Part shown: positions 50,399 through 59,780 of the stretch, piece after piece
Position numbering within the stretch: the first letter of the stretch is position 1
Layout: each line of letters begins with the position of its first letter
NCBI GenBank assembly: GCA_945905735.1
Contig: CAMDQC010000002.1
Coordinates: 1 to 64,000 of the forward strand
DNA: 64,000 bases
Source of the DNA: Prosthecobacter debontii
GTDB lineage: Bacteria > Verrucomicrobiota > Verrucomicrobiia > Chthoniobacterales > Chthoniobacteraceae
Direction: 5' to 3'
Program-made: the position numbers and the translations under genes
Notes under the pieces: generated by a model
What the model saw: only the letters and a program-made list of their open reading frames with translations
Database searches by the model: none
Told to the model about the DNA's origin: nothing

Positions 50399-52864
50399 AT
50401 GAAACTCCATCGCCTCGTACTCCTGCTCACGCTCACCATGTCCGCATTTTCGGCGGAGCCGCCGAAGACGCCGCCGGACCTCACGCAAGATAGTGCGGTG
50501 GATCGCAAGTTGACTTACAACCTTGGGGCGACGGGGCTTCGGGGGTGGATATATACGAAGCCCGCGAATTATCTCGATAGCCTGCAAGGGCGGACGACGG
50601 CGGCGAGTCGGCAAATTCTTGTGACCCATGTGGGCGCTAAATCCCCGGCGGATGGAGTGGTGAATGTGGATGATGTGATCCTCGGAGTTGGCGGGAGGCC
50701 TTTCAGTGAGGATGCCCGGAAGAGTTTCGCTGGGGCGATCCAGTTGGCCGAGCAGACGGGGAGTTTGAAGATGACGATCTGGCGCGCTGGCAAGACGCAG
50801 GATGTGGAATTGAAGATGCGTGTGCTCGGGGCATACGGCGCGACGGCACCCTACGCTTGCTCGAAGTCCAAGCTCATCTTTGAGGATGCCTGCAAGGTGC
50901 TCGCTGCGGAACCGCTGAAAGACGGGATCATGGGCTCCATTAGTGCGCTGGCTCTACTCTCGACGGGGAATGCGGAGTATCTGCCGAAGGTCCGGGAGTT
51001 TGCGCACAAGATGGGACCGACGTCACTGAAGCTGGAGCTCAAGGACGGGATGGTGGTGTGGGATTGGGGATACCGGAATCTTTTCCTGAGCGAGTATTTT
51101 CTGCTCACGGGCGATAAGGAGGTGCTCCATGCCATTAACGAATATACGCTCTCGCTCGCGAAGGGGCAGAGCCTCTATGGCACATTCGGGCACGGAATAT
51201 CACGGCTCACGCCGGAGGGGAAATTGCACGGCTCCATCCCGCCGTACGGGCCAGTCAATGAGGCTGGGCTGATCGGGAATTTGGCCATTGTGATGGGGAA
51301 GAAGTGCGGCGTAGCGGATCCGGAAGTGGACGCAGCCATCGCGAGGGCTGCGGGATTTTTCGGATACTTTGTCGATAAGGGATCGATTCCCTACGGCGAG
51401 CACGAGCCATGGCCTTTTCACGAAAACAACGGTAAGGTTTCCATGTCTGCCGTGTTCTTCGCTCTGCAAGGCAACAAGGTAAAGGAGGCACAATTTTTTG
51501 CGAAGATGGCGACTGCTGGATACCGGAGTCGCGAGTGCGGGCACACGGGACAGGGGTTCAGCTACCTGTGGAGCGCGCTCGGCGCGAATGTCGGAGGGCC
51601 AGCGGCGGCGGCGGCGTTTGTGCAAGAGGCGTCGTGGCATCTCGACCTCGTGCGGCGCAGTGACGGCTCCTTCACCTACGACGGTGGCGAGCAATACGGT
51701 CCCGGCAAAACCGACGACGACACTTACTATGGCAAGAGCGGCTACTACGGCATGAGCCCGACGGCCACGTATGTACTGACGTATTCGCTGCCGTTGAAAA
51801 AACTGTGCATCACCGGCAAGGACGCCAAGCCCGCGAACTCGCTGAGTGCGGCGGAGGTGACGAGTGCGATAGCATCCGGGCGCTTCGATACGGCGCGGAC
51901 AAAAATGACTCCAAAGGAGTTGGTGGCAGCGTTTGGCGATTGGTCGCCCATCGTGCGCGGCTGGGCGGCGGATGAGCTGGCCGAGCGGCCCGAGGCGAAG
52001 GCGATGGTGCCAGAACTCATCGCGCTCGCCGATGGCAAGGACGTGCACCTTATCCAAGGTGCGTGCGAGGCGCTCGGTGAAATCAAGAGCGTAGAAGCTT
52101 TGCCCGTTTTGGTTCGCCGGCTTTCGCACCCCGACCGCTGGGTGCGCTTCAAGGCTGCACAGGCGCTCAAAAGGATGGGCGGCGCTGCGAAACCTGCCAT
52201 CCCGGAAATCCTGAGCGCACTCGTGCAAACCGCCGAGCCTCTGCAGCCTGTGAACTGGGCCGACCCCATCCAACTCACTCACGGCCAGCTCGCCGCCACG
52301 CTATTCGAAGGCCCGCTCGCCGATGCAGTGCAAGCCGCCGACCCGAAGCTGCTCTATCCCGCAATCCGAGCCATCTCCCGCAACGCCGACGGAATGGCCC
52401 GCGCGAAACTCCGCAGCTTCTTCGACCGGCGCCTGAAGCTCGAAGATGTGATTGCGCTCGCCCCTGACATCTTCGCCGCCGTGAAAACCCCGAGCCCAGC
52501 GGACACGATGTTTAGCAACGAAATCCGTATGGGAGGCTTCAAGGCGCTGACGAAATACAATTTCAAAGAAGGCGTCGAAGTCGGCGTCGAGTTCGCGAAA
52601 ACACAAGGCGGGCATGGCAGCGAAAACCGGACTGGGGAAATCATGAAGGAGATCGTAAAATACGGAACTGCCGCGCGTGGAGCGATCCCGGGGCTTCGCG
52701 AGCTGATTGTTTCGTTCAACGAGCAATGCGCTCGTGGCGAATACCCAAAGGGTGAACTCAACAACCGTCGGGTTGGCACTGTCGAGGATGCGATCAAAGC
52801 TATCGAAGCCGCCACCACACAGCCCGAGTTGCGGAGCATAGCGGTGACGCCGAAGGGAAATTAG
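50399..52864 (+). CDS. Secreted DUF6288-like protein with PDZ domain and HEAT repeats
   Basis: This is 821 residues with a signal peptide (MKLHRLVLLLTLTMSAFSAE). Residues about 70-140 form a PDZ domain (VNVDDVILGVGGRPFSEDAR). A long alpha-toroid-like region follows (GYRNLFLSEYFLLTGDKEVL, FHENNGKVSMSAVFFALQGN, RECGHTGQGFSYLWSALGAN), which is typical of the DUF6288 family found in Verrucomicrobiota and Planctomycetota. The C-terminal part has HEAT-type repeats (HPDRWVRFKAAQALKRMGGA). It is likely periplasmic. It lies between two CotH-family genes and is divergent from the first, which suggests a shared function. Confidence 0.85.
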   Translation: MKLHRLVLLLTLTMSAFSAEPPKTPPDLTQDSAVDRKLTYNLGATGLRGWIYTKPANYLDSLQGRTTAASRQILVTHVGAKSPADGVVNVDDVILGVGGRPFSEDARKSFAGAIQLAEQTGSLKMTIWRAGKTQDVELKMRVLGAYGATAPYACSKSKLIFEDACKVLAAEPLKDGIMGSISALALLSTGNAEYLPKVREFAHKMGPTSLKLELKDGMVVWDWGYRNLFLSEYFLLTGDKEVLHAINEYTLSLAKGQSLYGTFGHGISRLTPEGKLHGSIPPYGPVNEAGLIGNLAIVMGKKCGVADPEVDAAIARAAGFFGYFVDKGSIPYGEHEPWPFHENNGKVSMSAVFFALQGNKVKEAQFFAKMATAGYRSRECGHTGQGFSYLWSALGANVGGPAAAAAFVQEASWHLDLVRRSDGSFTYDGGEQYGPGKTDDDTYYGKSGYYGMSPTATYVLTYSLPLKKLCITGKDAKPANSLSAAEVTSAIASGRFDTARTKMTPKELVAAFGDWSPIVRGWAADELAERPEAKAMVPELIALADGKDVHLIQGACEALGEIKSVEALPVLVRRLSHPDRWVRFKAAQALKRMGGAAKPAIPEILSALVQTAEPLQPVNWADPIQLTHGQLAATLFEGPLADAVQAADPKLLYPAIRAISRNADGMARAKLRSFFDRRLKLEDVIALAPDIFAAVKTPSPADTMFSNEIRMGGFKALTKYNFKEGVEVGVEFAKTQGGHGSENRTGEIMKEIVKYGTAARGAIPGLRELIVSFNEQCARGEYPKGELNNRRVGTVEDAIKAIEAATTQPELRSIAVTPKGN

Positions 52865-53084
52865 TTCCGGACTTCGGTCGGCGCGACGTCGCCACCCGTA
52901 AGCTCCGCTGAGGCCTAGCGATAGCGAGTGCAGATAAATCGAGGCCTCGGTCCCAGAACCCGCATGACTGCCAAATCGGTCTCCGCCAATTGCGGAACTT
53001 GAGGACGCAAACTGAAGCATTCTTGGTGCAAATAAATCGTCGCCAGCGTGGTGGTAAAGCGTCCACGCTCACCAAATAAATTAA

Positions 53085-54914
53085 ATGATACGCGAAATAC
53101 GACCGATGAGAACTCTCTCATACATGATTGCGACGCTTATAGTGGGGATCGGAGCTTTTTTAATAGCGCCCTTTGTCGCCGGCCAGCCTACGCGTGTGGC
53201 CCTGCTGCCAAAGTCTGTGGTTGAGACACCGAGTGCTCCGCTTGCGGCAAAGCCCGAGCCGATCTTGCTGGCTCAAAATACGGTACCACCGCCTGCACCG
53301 CCCGTCGCTCCTGCACCGCCTGTTGCGCCTGTTGCGCCCATCGCGTCCCGTGAGTTGGTGCCGGTCGTGCAACCGGCGATTCCGGTGCCGAAGCTCCAGA
53401 AGAAGGACAAAAACCGCAAAGCGTCGGACGATTTTTTCAACGGTCCTGTGCGCAAGCTGGAGATCGTATGGGAGCCGGAAGAGTGGGAGTATCTGAAGCG
53501 GGATAATCGTCGGTATGCGGAGTGCGACATCATCGAGACTTTGCCGGATGGGACGACCAAGACCCATAAGCACGCGGCGGTAAAACTGAAGGGCGCTGCG
53601 GGGAGTTTTCGCGGGCCGGATGATAAGCCGGGGCTCACCATCAGCATGGATAAATACAAGGGGGCCGAGCGATTTCACGGGATGGATAAGTTCCACCTGA
53701 ATAACGGTGCCCAAGATGGGAGCTTCCTCAACGAACTGGTGGGGGGCGAGTGGTGCCGGGCGAGCGAAGTGCCTGCTTCGCGCTGCACGCATGTGCTCGT
53801 GAAATGGAACGGGCGTGAGCTGGGGCTGTATCTGTTTAAGGAAAGCTTCACGGATGACTTTCTCGCTTACTTTTTCGAGAAGACGGATGGCAGCTTTTAC
53901 GACGGGCATTTTATCGCCGAGGTGGATGGTGATTTGGAGAAGCAGCAGGGTGCGGACCGGAAGGATAAGTCGGACCTGAAGGCGCTTGCGGCGGCGTGCA
54001 AAATTGCCGACCCGAAAGCGAAGTGGGAGGCTGTGGCGAAGGTGCTGGATGTGGAGGAGTTCTTGCGCTCGCTCGCTTTGGAGACATTCACCTGCCACTG
54101 GGATGGCTACAATTTTAATCGGAACAACTACCGCATCTATTTCGACCCGAAGACGGGGAAGGCGAATTTCCTTTGTCATGGGATGGACCAGCTTTTCAGC
54201 GACGCGAACTGGCCCGTCGTGCGGGACCCAGGCTCGCTCGTCGGGCAGACGGTCTTTAGTAATCCTGAGTGGAAAAAGCGTTACCGGGAGATCGCTGAGG
54301 AGATTTATACAAAGGTGCTTAAAGGGCTCGATTGGGAGCTGCGCATCGCGGACCACGGAAAGAAGATCGTGGAGGCTTTGAACAAGCAGAACCCGCAGTG
54401 GGGGAAGGATTTTCAGGGCCAGATTACGGCCACGCAACAACGCGTGATGGGGCGTATCGCGGCTATCGGCAAGCAGTTCGGGGATATGCCCAAGCCGTTC
54501 GACTGGAAGAACGGCGTCGCGAAAATCGGGGGCAAACAATGGCGTGGTGAGGGGAGCGGCGTGCTGGATGAAGTGCAGATGGACGGCCAGCGCTGCTACC
54601 ACTTGAAGGCGGACGGGAGTTCGTCGGCGTCTTGGCGGCGAACCGTCGCGTTGGAGCCGGGTAAATATCGATTTGAGGCGATGGCAAAGGTGGCGAATGT
54701 GGATGATACAGGTGATGAAAGCGGGCGCGGCGCGGGCCTCCGCATCAGCGGAGCGCAGCGGACTGCTGGGTTTAAAGGGACGAGTGGCTGGCAGAAGTTG
54801 GCGTATGATTTTGACGCGACTGGGGCGGATGTTGTCCTTGTGGCTGAGCTTCGCTCCAAGAATGGCGATGTGTGGTTTCAGAACGAAGGGTTCCAACTTG
54901 TGCGAGTGAAGTAG
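53085..54914 (+). CDS. CotH-family protein with Pro-rich stalk and C-terminal carbohydrate-binding-like module
   Basis: This is 609 residues with an N-terminal membrane anchor (YMIATLIVGIGAFLIAPFVA), then a Pro/Ala/Val-rich stalk (PPAPPVAPAPPVAPVAPIA). The CotH kinase-like domain (about 120-465) shows WEPEEWEYLKRDNRRYAECD, FHGMDKFHLNNGAQDGSFLN, VKWNGRELGLYLFKESFTDD and CHGMDQLFSDANWP, with the acidic residues expected near the end of the domain. Residues about 485-609 look like a carbohydrate-binding module (LEPGKYRFEAMAKVANVDDT). It is surface or periplasmic. The start at ATG 53085 is uncertain, as further Met codons follow within 15 residues. Confidence 0.88.
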   Translation: MIREIRPMRTLSYMIATLIVGIGAFLIAPFVAGQPTRVALLPKSVVETPSAPLAAKPEPILLAQNTVPPPAPPVAPAPPVAPVAPIASRELVPVVQPAIPVPKLQKKDKNRKASDDFFNGPVRKLEIVWEPEEWEYLKRDNRRYAECDIIETLPDGTTKTHKHAAVKLKGAAGSFRGPDDKPGLTISMDKYKGAERFHGMDKFHLNNGAQDGSFLNELVGGEWCRASEVPASRCTHVLVKWNGRELGLYLFKESFTDDFLAYFFEKTDGSFYDGHFIAEVDGDLEKQQGADRKDKSDLKALAAACKIADPKAKWEAVAKVLDVEEFLRSLALETFTCHWDGYNFNRNNYRIYFDPKTGKANFLCHGMDQLFSDANWPVVRDPGSLVGQTVFSNPEWKKRYREIAEEIYTKVLKGLDWELRIADHGKKIVEALNKQNPQWGKDFQGQITATQQRVMGRIAAIGKQFGDMPKPFDWKNGVAKIGGKQWRGEGSGVLDEVQMDGQRCYHLKADGSSSASWRRTVALEPGKYRFEAMAKVANVDDTGDESGRGAGLRISGAQRTAGFKGTSGWQKLAYDFDATGADVVLVAELRSKNGDVWFQNEGFQLVRVK

Positions 54915-54923
54915 TGGCGGGGG

Positions 54924-54967
54924 GAATGACGAATGACGAAACTCGCGAACTTCGTCATTCGTCATTC
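54924..54967. repeat. 17-bp perfect inverted repeat of GACGAAT units
   Basis: GAATGACGAATGACGAA (54924-54940) is exactly reversed and complemented at 54951-54967 with a 10-base loop. The arms consist of the tandem 7-base unit GACGAAT, and more copies (TTCGTCATT) follow to about 54980. It can act as a terminator hairpin after the CotH gene, and it is also built like a short dispersed repeat. Confidence 0.75.
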
Positions 54968-55050
54968 GTCGTTCGTCATTTCCCTTTCCGATCCGAAATG
55001 GACTCGCTCTAATAACACCCCACTCCCCCCGGTATCTCATTCACTCTACT

Positions 55051-56508
55051 ATGGACATTTTCATCCTTCGCGGCGGCGAACAGACAGGGCCGTTCGACGA
55101 GCAAGCCGTGCAAAAACTCATCAAAACCGGTGCGGTGCGCCCGCAAGACATGGCATGGCGCAAGGGTTTGCCTGCTTGGTTGCCTGTGAGCGAGGTGCTG
55201 AATCCCGGTAGCGAGAAGCCGAGTGAGCCGCCGCCAGTGGTGCAAGTCTCAGGGGTCCGATCTGCGCCTCAGTCTGTGACGCCTGCGACGGCGAAACAGA
55301 AGGCGCTGCTGAAGTATCTCGGCGTCGAGTTTTCCGAGAAGGCGTCGAAAAGCGAAGCGGCTCTCTTAGTGAGCGACGCGCTGGAAGCCCCAAAACTCCA
55401 AGCGCGGCTCGCGAAATGGAATGAAGAGAAGACGCGTCTGCACAGCGATGTATTCGCCGATGAGATCGACCATCGCAAGGCGGGACGGGGCGCTACTTAC
55501 GTGGAGCTTTGCCAGACGCAAGGCGTCGGGGTGGTGAAAGATGTGACGAAGGCGCACTGCCAAGTGCTTGTGGAGTCGCTCGACAAGCGCTTCCCCTCGT
55601 GGGAGGCGAGCCCGAAGGATGCACTTTGGCATTACTTTTTCCCTGCCATCGCCGAGCATTTCCCGATGCTTGTCATGGATGAGTGGAAGTCGAAGTTGCG
55701 CTTTGGCAGCACGCCCAAAGGTGCGACATCCAGCGCGCATATCTCGGGTGCTATCTCGACTTCGCCGGAGCGTGGGCCGAGCCCGGCTCAGGCTGCCGCC
55801 CGCGGCGTCGTGTATGGTCTTGCCGCGCTGGGGCTCATCATCGGAGCGATGCAGCTCATGAAGCCGAGCGATCCCACCCTCGCCAACCAAGGTGCAGCCG
55901 CGACGCCCCCGCCGACTCCGCCGCCGACACCCGAAGCCCCCGTGCAAAAGCCGCCGACCGATGCCCCACTCATCGCTGCAATCGACCCGGTGCCTGCATT
56001 GCCGCTGGAGCCGACACCGCCGGCTCCCGTGGAGGCACCGCCCGTCGCACCCGTCGTGCCCGCAGCGCCTCCGATGGCAGAGCAGCCGGCTGCGCCGCCT
56101 GTCGTCCCAACCATCCCGCCCGTAAATCCCGTCCCCGCGGGCCCTCCGACGCTCCCTCGCGCGGATACCGTCGCGCCGCCGATCGCTCCGCCGCCGATGA
56201 CCACGCCCACTGTGCCCGTCGCGCCAGTTGCGCCGGTGGCGAAGACGGACCTCACGCTTACGAAGCCCGTAAGCGTCCAGCTTCAGTTTGGCAAAGTGGT
56301 GCTTCCAGCCGGGACGAAAGTGAAGTTCCTCGGTGCGATACCAACGGGGCTGAAGTGTAATTTCAACAACAGCATCATCGTCGTTCCTGTGACCTCGACG
56401 GACTACGATGGCCCTCAACTGCCCGCCGCGCCCGCCACGCTCCCGCCGGGGATCCCTGCACCAGCACCTGGGACGCCGCCCAAGCCGGTGACGCCGACCG
56501 ATTTATAG
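55051..56508 (+). CDS. GYF_2-domain membrane protein with Pro-rich region
   Basis: This is 485 residues. The N-terminus is a GYF_2 (DUF4339) domain: MDIFILRGGEQTGPFDEQAV and GAVRPQDMAWRKGLPAWLPV. A helical cytoplasmic part follows (residues about 80-220), including TAKQKALLKYLGVEFSEKAS. One membrane helix lies near 255-270 (VVYGLAALGLIIGAMQLM). The next 130 residues are Pro/Ala-rich. The C-terminal domain (LTLTKPVSVQLQFGKVVLPA) is beta-rich and extracytoplasmic. GYF_2 domains bind partner proteins, and the role is unknown. A related GYF_2 gene lies at 59172-59780. Confidence 0.8.
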   Translation: MDIFILRGGEQTGPFDEQAVQKLIKTGAVRPQDMAWRKGLPAWLPVSEVLNPGSEKPSEPPPVVQVSGVRSAPQSVTPATAKQKALLKYLGVEFSEKASKSEAALLVSDALEAPKLQARLAKWNEEKTRLHSDVFADEIDHRKAGRGATYVELCQTQGVGVVKDVTKAHCQVLVESLDKRFPSWEASPKDALWHYFFPAIAEHFPMLVMDEWKSKLRFGSTPKGATSSAHISGAISTSPERGPSPAQAAARGVVYGLAALGLIIGAMQLMKPSDPTLANQGAAATPPPTPPPTPEAPVQKPPTDAPLIAAIDPVPALPLEPTPPAPVEAPPVAPVVPAAPPMAEQPAAPPVVPTIPPVNPVPAGPPTLPRADTVAPPIAPPPMTTPTVPVAPVAPVAKTDLTLTKPVSVQLQFGKVVLPAGTKVKFLGAIPTGLKCNFNNSIIVVPVTSTDYDGPQLPAAPATLPPGIPAPAPGTPPKPVTPTDL

Positions 56509-56557
56509 CGCACGGCGCACTTGCACAGTGAGCGCGCTCCGGCCTATCACTGCATCC

Positions 56558-57085
56558 ATGATACGCCTCGTCGCCGCTATTGCTACGGTCACCCTTTTGG
56601 GAGCCTGCGCCTCACGGAAAGAACCGCCACGCATTACCGCCATTGCCAGCGCGGAAGTGCTCCCACTTGCCCTTTCGGACGACTTTGCCTTCACGAAAGT
56701 CTCCACTTTTTCGAACGACCCGCGCGACCCGCGGACGCAAAAGCCGACGACGAGCGCGATGATCCAGTTTGAGCGTGCGAGGGTGAACTTTGGGGCCGTC
56801 AGCGGCTACGACCGAGCTGAGCGTTATGGGCATTATTTTAACGTCTGGTGGAAGACGAGGAAGCCCGCAGATGTCACCGTGCGCCTTGAATACCGACAGG
56901 AAAACATCGCCTCCCACGTTCAGGCCAAGGAGCTCCACTACACGGCGCAAAAGGGCACCGTGGAGAGCAAGTTCACCGTCATCGGCGACGAGTATCGGGA
57001 CGACGGGAAGATCACCGCTTGGCGGCTCCTGCTCATCGTGGATGGGAAGATCGTCGGGCTCCGCCAGTCATTCCTGTGGAACTAA
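56558..57085 (+). CDS. Putative lipoprotein
   Basis: The start is set at ATG 56558, giving a lipoprotein signal MIRLVAAIATVTLLGACASR with lipobox LLGAC. The 175-residue product has a mature domain with STFSNDPRDPRTQKPTTSAM, RAERYGHYFNVWWKTRKPAD, VTVRLEYRQENIASHVQAKE and LLLIVDGKIVGLRQSFLWN, predicted as mostly beta. It is attached to the inner or outer membrane. No family was recognised. The gene is followed by the STAS-domain gene 48 bases later, and the gap before it is 49 bases, so a short operon with the GYF gene is possible. Confidence 0.75.
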   Translation: MIRLVAAIATVTLLGACASRKEPPRITAIASAEVLPLALSDDFAFTKVSTFSNDPRDPRTQKPTTSAMIQFERARVNFGAVSGYDRAERYGHYFNVWWKTRKPADVTVRLEYRQENIASHVQAKELHYTAQKGTVESKFTVIGDEYRDDGKITAWRLLLIVDGKIVGLRQSFLWN

Positions 57086-57133
57086 GTTTGAACATCGGCA
57101 TCGAATGAGGTATTTGTCCTCCACAGACCGTAA

Positions 57134-57628
57134 ATGATTAGGCCACCGAGCATCTTTGCCGACACCGAGAGCGACCACGCTGTGTTGGTTCGTGTCGAGG
57201 GCAAGGGAGAGTTCACCAATAGCCCGTGCCTGAGGGATTTCGCGGAGAAGATGATCGCTGAAGGACGACGAGCGTTCGTCGTGGATTTGAAAAACTGCCC
57301 CTCGATGGACAGCACATTCATGGGCACGCTCGCGGGGATCACGATGCGCCTTACGGATGCTGGCGGAGGGAAGCTCTGGGTCATCAATCGCAACCACCGC
57401 AATACCGAGTTGCTCGACGATTTGGGATTCACCGCGCTCTTTGAAGAAGGCCCCGCTCCCGCCTGCGGCACGTCCGCTGTCCCGCTCGACTTTGTTGCGG
57501 ATAAAGCCACTACGCGCGAAGTCATGCTCGAAGCGCACGAAGCGTGTATCCAAGCGAACCCCAACAACGCTGAAAAATTCAAAGACGTGCTAGAGCACCT
57601 CGCCGACAGCGCCCGGCGGGCGAAGTAG
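57134..57628 (+). CDS. STAS-domain protein (anti-sigma factor antagonist-like)
   Basis: This is 164 residues. Residues about 15-110 form a STAS fold: HAVLVRVEGKGEFTNSPCLR, RRAFVVDLKNCPSMDSTFMG and GGKLWVINRNHRNTELLDDL. The segment MDSTFMGTL holds the Ser at the site that is phosphorylated in SpoIIAA-like antagonists. The C-terminal extension of about 50 residues is helical. It probably takes part in a partner-switching regulatory chain; no anti-sigma kinase or phosphatase gene is adjacent. The convergent gene at 57629 starts directly after the stop codon. Confidence 0.85.
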   Translation: MIRPPSIFADTESDHAVLVRVEGKGEFTNSPCLRDFAEKMIAEGRRAFVVDLKNCPSMDSTFMGTLAGITMRLTDAGGGKLWVINRNHRNTELLDDLGFTALFEEGPAPACGTSAVPLDFVADKATTREVMLEAHEACIQANPNNAEKFKDVLEHLADSARRAK

Positions 57629-58180
57629 CTAGGATTTCGACAGCAGGCGCTTCTCGATCTCTTCTAGGATTTGACGCGTGGGCTTGGTGTCGAACTTGTA
57701 GTCATCGACGATGAATTCGCACTGCTTGCCGTCCAGCGTGTAGCGCACTTTGGCGATGCCTTTGGAGTCCCAGAGCTTTTTGCCGACGCCGATGATGGCG
57801 GGGAATGGGACGCGCACTCCGCTCGTCGTCGTCACGCCGTCATCGTCCATGCGGAGGGTTCGGTTGATTTGCGTGCGCCAGTAAATGAGCGCGCCGAGGC
57901 CGAGCGCGGCGCATAGGCCGCCGATGATGTATTGGCCGAGGATGTCTTTGTATTCGTAGAGTCGGTGAGGGGGTTCGGTGCTCCAGTTGTTTTGCTTGGC
58001 GACTTCCTCCCATTTTCCCGCTTGGCCCTTCAGTCGCTCGTGCTCGCGCCAACGGTCGTTGCTCTTTGGCCAGCCGATGAGGCCGTCGAACACAAACCAC
58101 GCCCCAAATCCGAGCAGCAACAAGGCGAGGAGGAGTTTCTGTTTTTTCCAGACAGGTGTGATGTGGGCTTCGACGGTCAT
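57629..58180 (-). CDS. Two-span membrane protein with PH-like C-terminal domain
   Basis: This is 183 residues. The first membrane helix is at about 13-33 (KLLLALLLLGFGAWFVFDGL) and the second at about 84-101 (YIIGGLCAALGLGALIYW). The C-terminal part (INRTLRMDDDGVTTTSGVRV, PFPAIIGVGKKLWDSKGIAK, VRYTLDGKQCEFIVDDYKFD) looks like a small PH-type (DUF304/bPH_2) beta domain facing the cytoplasm. I cannot name the family. It converges on the STAS gene. Confidence 0.65.
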   Translation of the reverse strand: MTVEAHITPVWKKQKLLLALLLLGFGAWFVFDGLIGWPKSNDRWREHERLKGQAGKWEEVAKQNNWSTEPPHRLYEYKDILGQYIIGGLCAALGLGALIYWRTQINRTLRMDDDGVTTTSGVRVPFPAIIGVGKKLWDSKGIAKVRYTLDGKQCEFIVDDYKFDTKPTRQILEEIEKRLLSKS

Positions 58181-58267
58181 GGTTCATTTTTCGCGGGGAA
58201 AAAAGAATGCGGCGAGAGAAAAAGAACGCAGCGTTGAAAAGCTGCGGCGAGACGATAGGACCGGTGT

Positions 58268-59185
58268 ATGAGATTTCCGAGATTACCCATCGCTTGCTTG
58301 CTGTTGATGAGCACCTTCGCCCACGCCGCACCGCAGCAACCCAAACAGCCGCCGAGCGGTCCCGGCGGCGCACAGTATGCACATGCAAAGGTGCGAGAGA
58401 GCGAGCATGGCGCTGGCGCGCAGCGGTTTTGGCTGTTTGAGCCTGCAGAGCCTGCACTTAAAAAGGCACCGCTCATTATCTTCCTCCACGGCTACAGCGC
58501 GACGCGGCCTGAGCCGTATCGGGGGTGGATCACGCACCTCGTTCGCCGGGGGAATATCGTCGTTTATCCGCAGTATCAAAAAGACCTACTCACTCCGCCG
58601 CCGGAGTATCACTCGAACATCGCAGCGGCCATCCGGCGAGCGTTGGAAGTACTTGCGGAGGAGGGTCATGTCGCGCCTGACCTCGACCGCGTGGCCGTTG
58701 TGGGGCACTCGGCGGGTGGTGTCGGATCTGCCACGTTTGCTGCGCGAGCGGTGGAGGATAGATTGCCGATTCCGAAAGCAATCATGCCCGTGCAATCCGG
58801 GCAGGGCGCGGAGAATGGAGTCCAAATCATCCCTCTCAGTGACCTCTCGACGATCCCGTCCACGACTCGCGTTGCGATTGTTGTGGGAGCGGACGACCAC
58901 TTCGTAGGAACGCGCAGTTCGCGCAAGATTTGGGAAGGCACGAAGCATGTGGGCGAGCGGCGATTTATCACGGTCCAATCCGACGCCCACGGCACGCCGC
59001 GCCTTTCGTCGGGGCATCTCGCGCCGTTGGCACCCACGGCAAATGCGCTCGATTGGTTCGGCTATTGGCGGCTGTTCGATGAGCTGTGCGATGCGGCCTT
59101 TTCGGGTCGTCCATTCGAGCCTTCGCCCGCGATGGGGAAATGGAGCGACGGTACGGCGGTGGCACCGCTGCTCATCGAGCGGTAG
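58268..59185 (+). CDS. Secreted alpha/beta hydrolase
   Basis: This is 305 residues with a signal peptide (MRFPRLPIACLLLMSTFAHA). The alpha/beta-hydrolase core has the oxyanion HG turn (LIIFLHGYSATRPEPYRGWI), the nucleophile elbow RVAVVGHSAGGVGSATFA, a likely acid in ADDHFV and a His in SDAHGTPR. The segment between them resembles PET-hydrolase or dienelactone-type enzymes, but the substrate cannot be assigned. The 3' end overlaps the convergent GYF gene by 14 bases. Confidence 0.88.
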   Translation: MRFPRLPIACLLLMSTFAHAAPQQPKQPPSGPGGAQYAHAKVRESEHGAGAQRFWLFEPAEPALKKAPLIIFLHGYSATRPEPYRGWITHLVRRGNIVVYPQYQKDLLTPPPEYHSNIAAAIRRALEVLAEEGHVAPDLDRVAVVGHSAGGVGSATFAARAVEDRLPIPKAIMPVQSGQGAENGVQIIPLSDLSTIPSTTRVAIVVGADDHFVGTRSSRKIWEGTKHVGERRFITVQSDAHGTPRLSSGHLAPLAPTANALDWFGYWRLFDELCDAAFSGRPFEPSPAMGKWSDGTAVAPLLIER

Positions 59186-59780
59186 CTGCCCACGGAATCA
59201 ACGCGTCCGCAGCGAGTAGGAGACCGCCCGCGAAGAACCGTCGGCGACGTATGAGGGCAATTGCAGCCACGAGCGGTGGAAGTATGAGAGGTCCCCAAAA
59301 TGCAAGTTGCCACTGACTGAGTAATACGCCGAGAACCGCAATGCTGAGGCATATCCAGCCTGCTTGGAGGGACTTTTCATCGAGGTTGTAGCGAAGTCGC
59401 AGCCAGCACCACGCAAGGATCGATGCCCACCGTGGTGCGGGATTTGTCCCGTCTGGGGGTGGCACTGAGGGATCGAGTGCCAGGGGCAGCGGGAGCCATT
59501 GCGCTGTGCCCGCGATTTGGACGAAGTCGCTCCGGTTTACGGTGTGGGTGAGTGCCATCTCGACGACTCGTTTGATGGTGAATGGTCCCGCGATGCGTCC
59601 TGTTTGGAGTACGTAATAATAGACTTCCGGCACCGCAGACTCCGGATCAGTCGATGCGTCCTCATCGACTGGGTTTGGGATGATCAAGGGCAGTTTTCGC
59701 TCAGCGTCGGGTGCGTTTGGTTCCGTTGAGGCAGGGAGGACTACTTTGATCGGTTGCGGGAGTGTGTCCATGCTTTGCAT
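59172..59780 (-). CDS. GYF_2-domain protein with C-terminal membrane helices
   Basis: The start at ATG 59780 overlaps the dprA stop (TAATG), and the longer upstream frame is low-complexity Arg/His/Pro-rich and inside dprA. The 202-residue protein has a GYF_2-like domain (EVYYYVLQTGRIAGPFTIKR, THTVNRSDFVQIAGTAQWLP). Two or three membrane helices follow (GWICLSIAVLGVLLSQWQLA, FWGPLILPPLVAAIALI). It is probably coexpressed with dprA. The function is unknown; the GYF domain suggests it recruits another protein to the membrane. Confidence 0.75.
   Translation of the reverse strand: MQSMDTLPQPIKVVLPASTEPNAPDAERKLPLIIPNPVDEDASTDPESAVPEVYYYVLQTGRIAGPFTIKRVVEMALTHTVNRSDFVQIAGTAQWLPLPLALDPSVPPPDGTNPAPRWASILAWCWLRLRYNLDEKSLQAGWICLSIAVLGVLLSQWQLAFWGPLILPPLVAAIALIRRRRFFAGGLLLAADALIPWAATAR

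Noticed and set aside
53160-55040. 626-codon minus-strand frame opposite the second CotH gene
   Set aside because: Arg/Leu-rich shadow; the plus-strand frame has clear CotH motifs and a membrane anchor.
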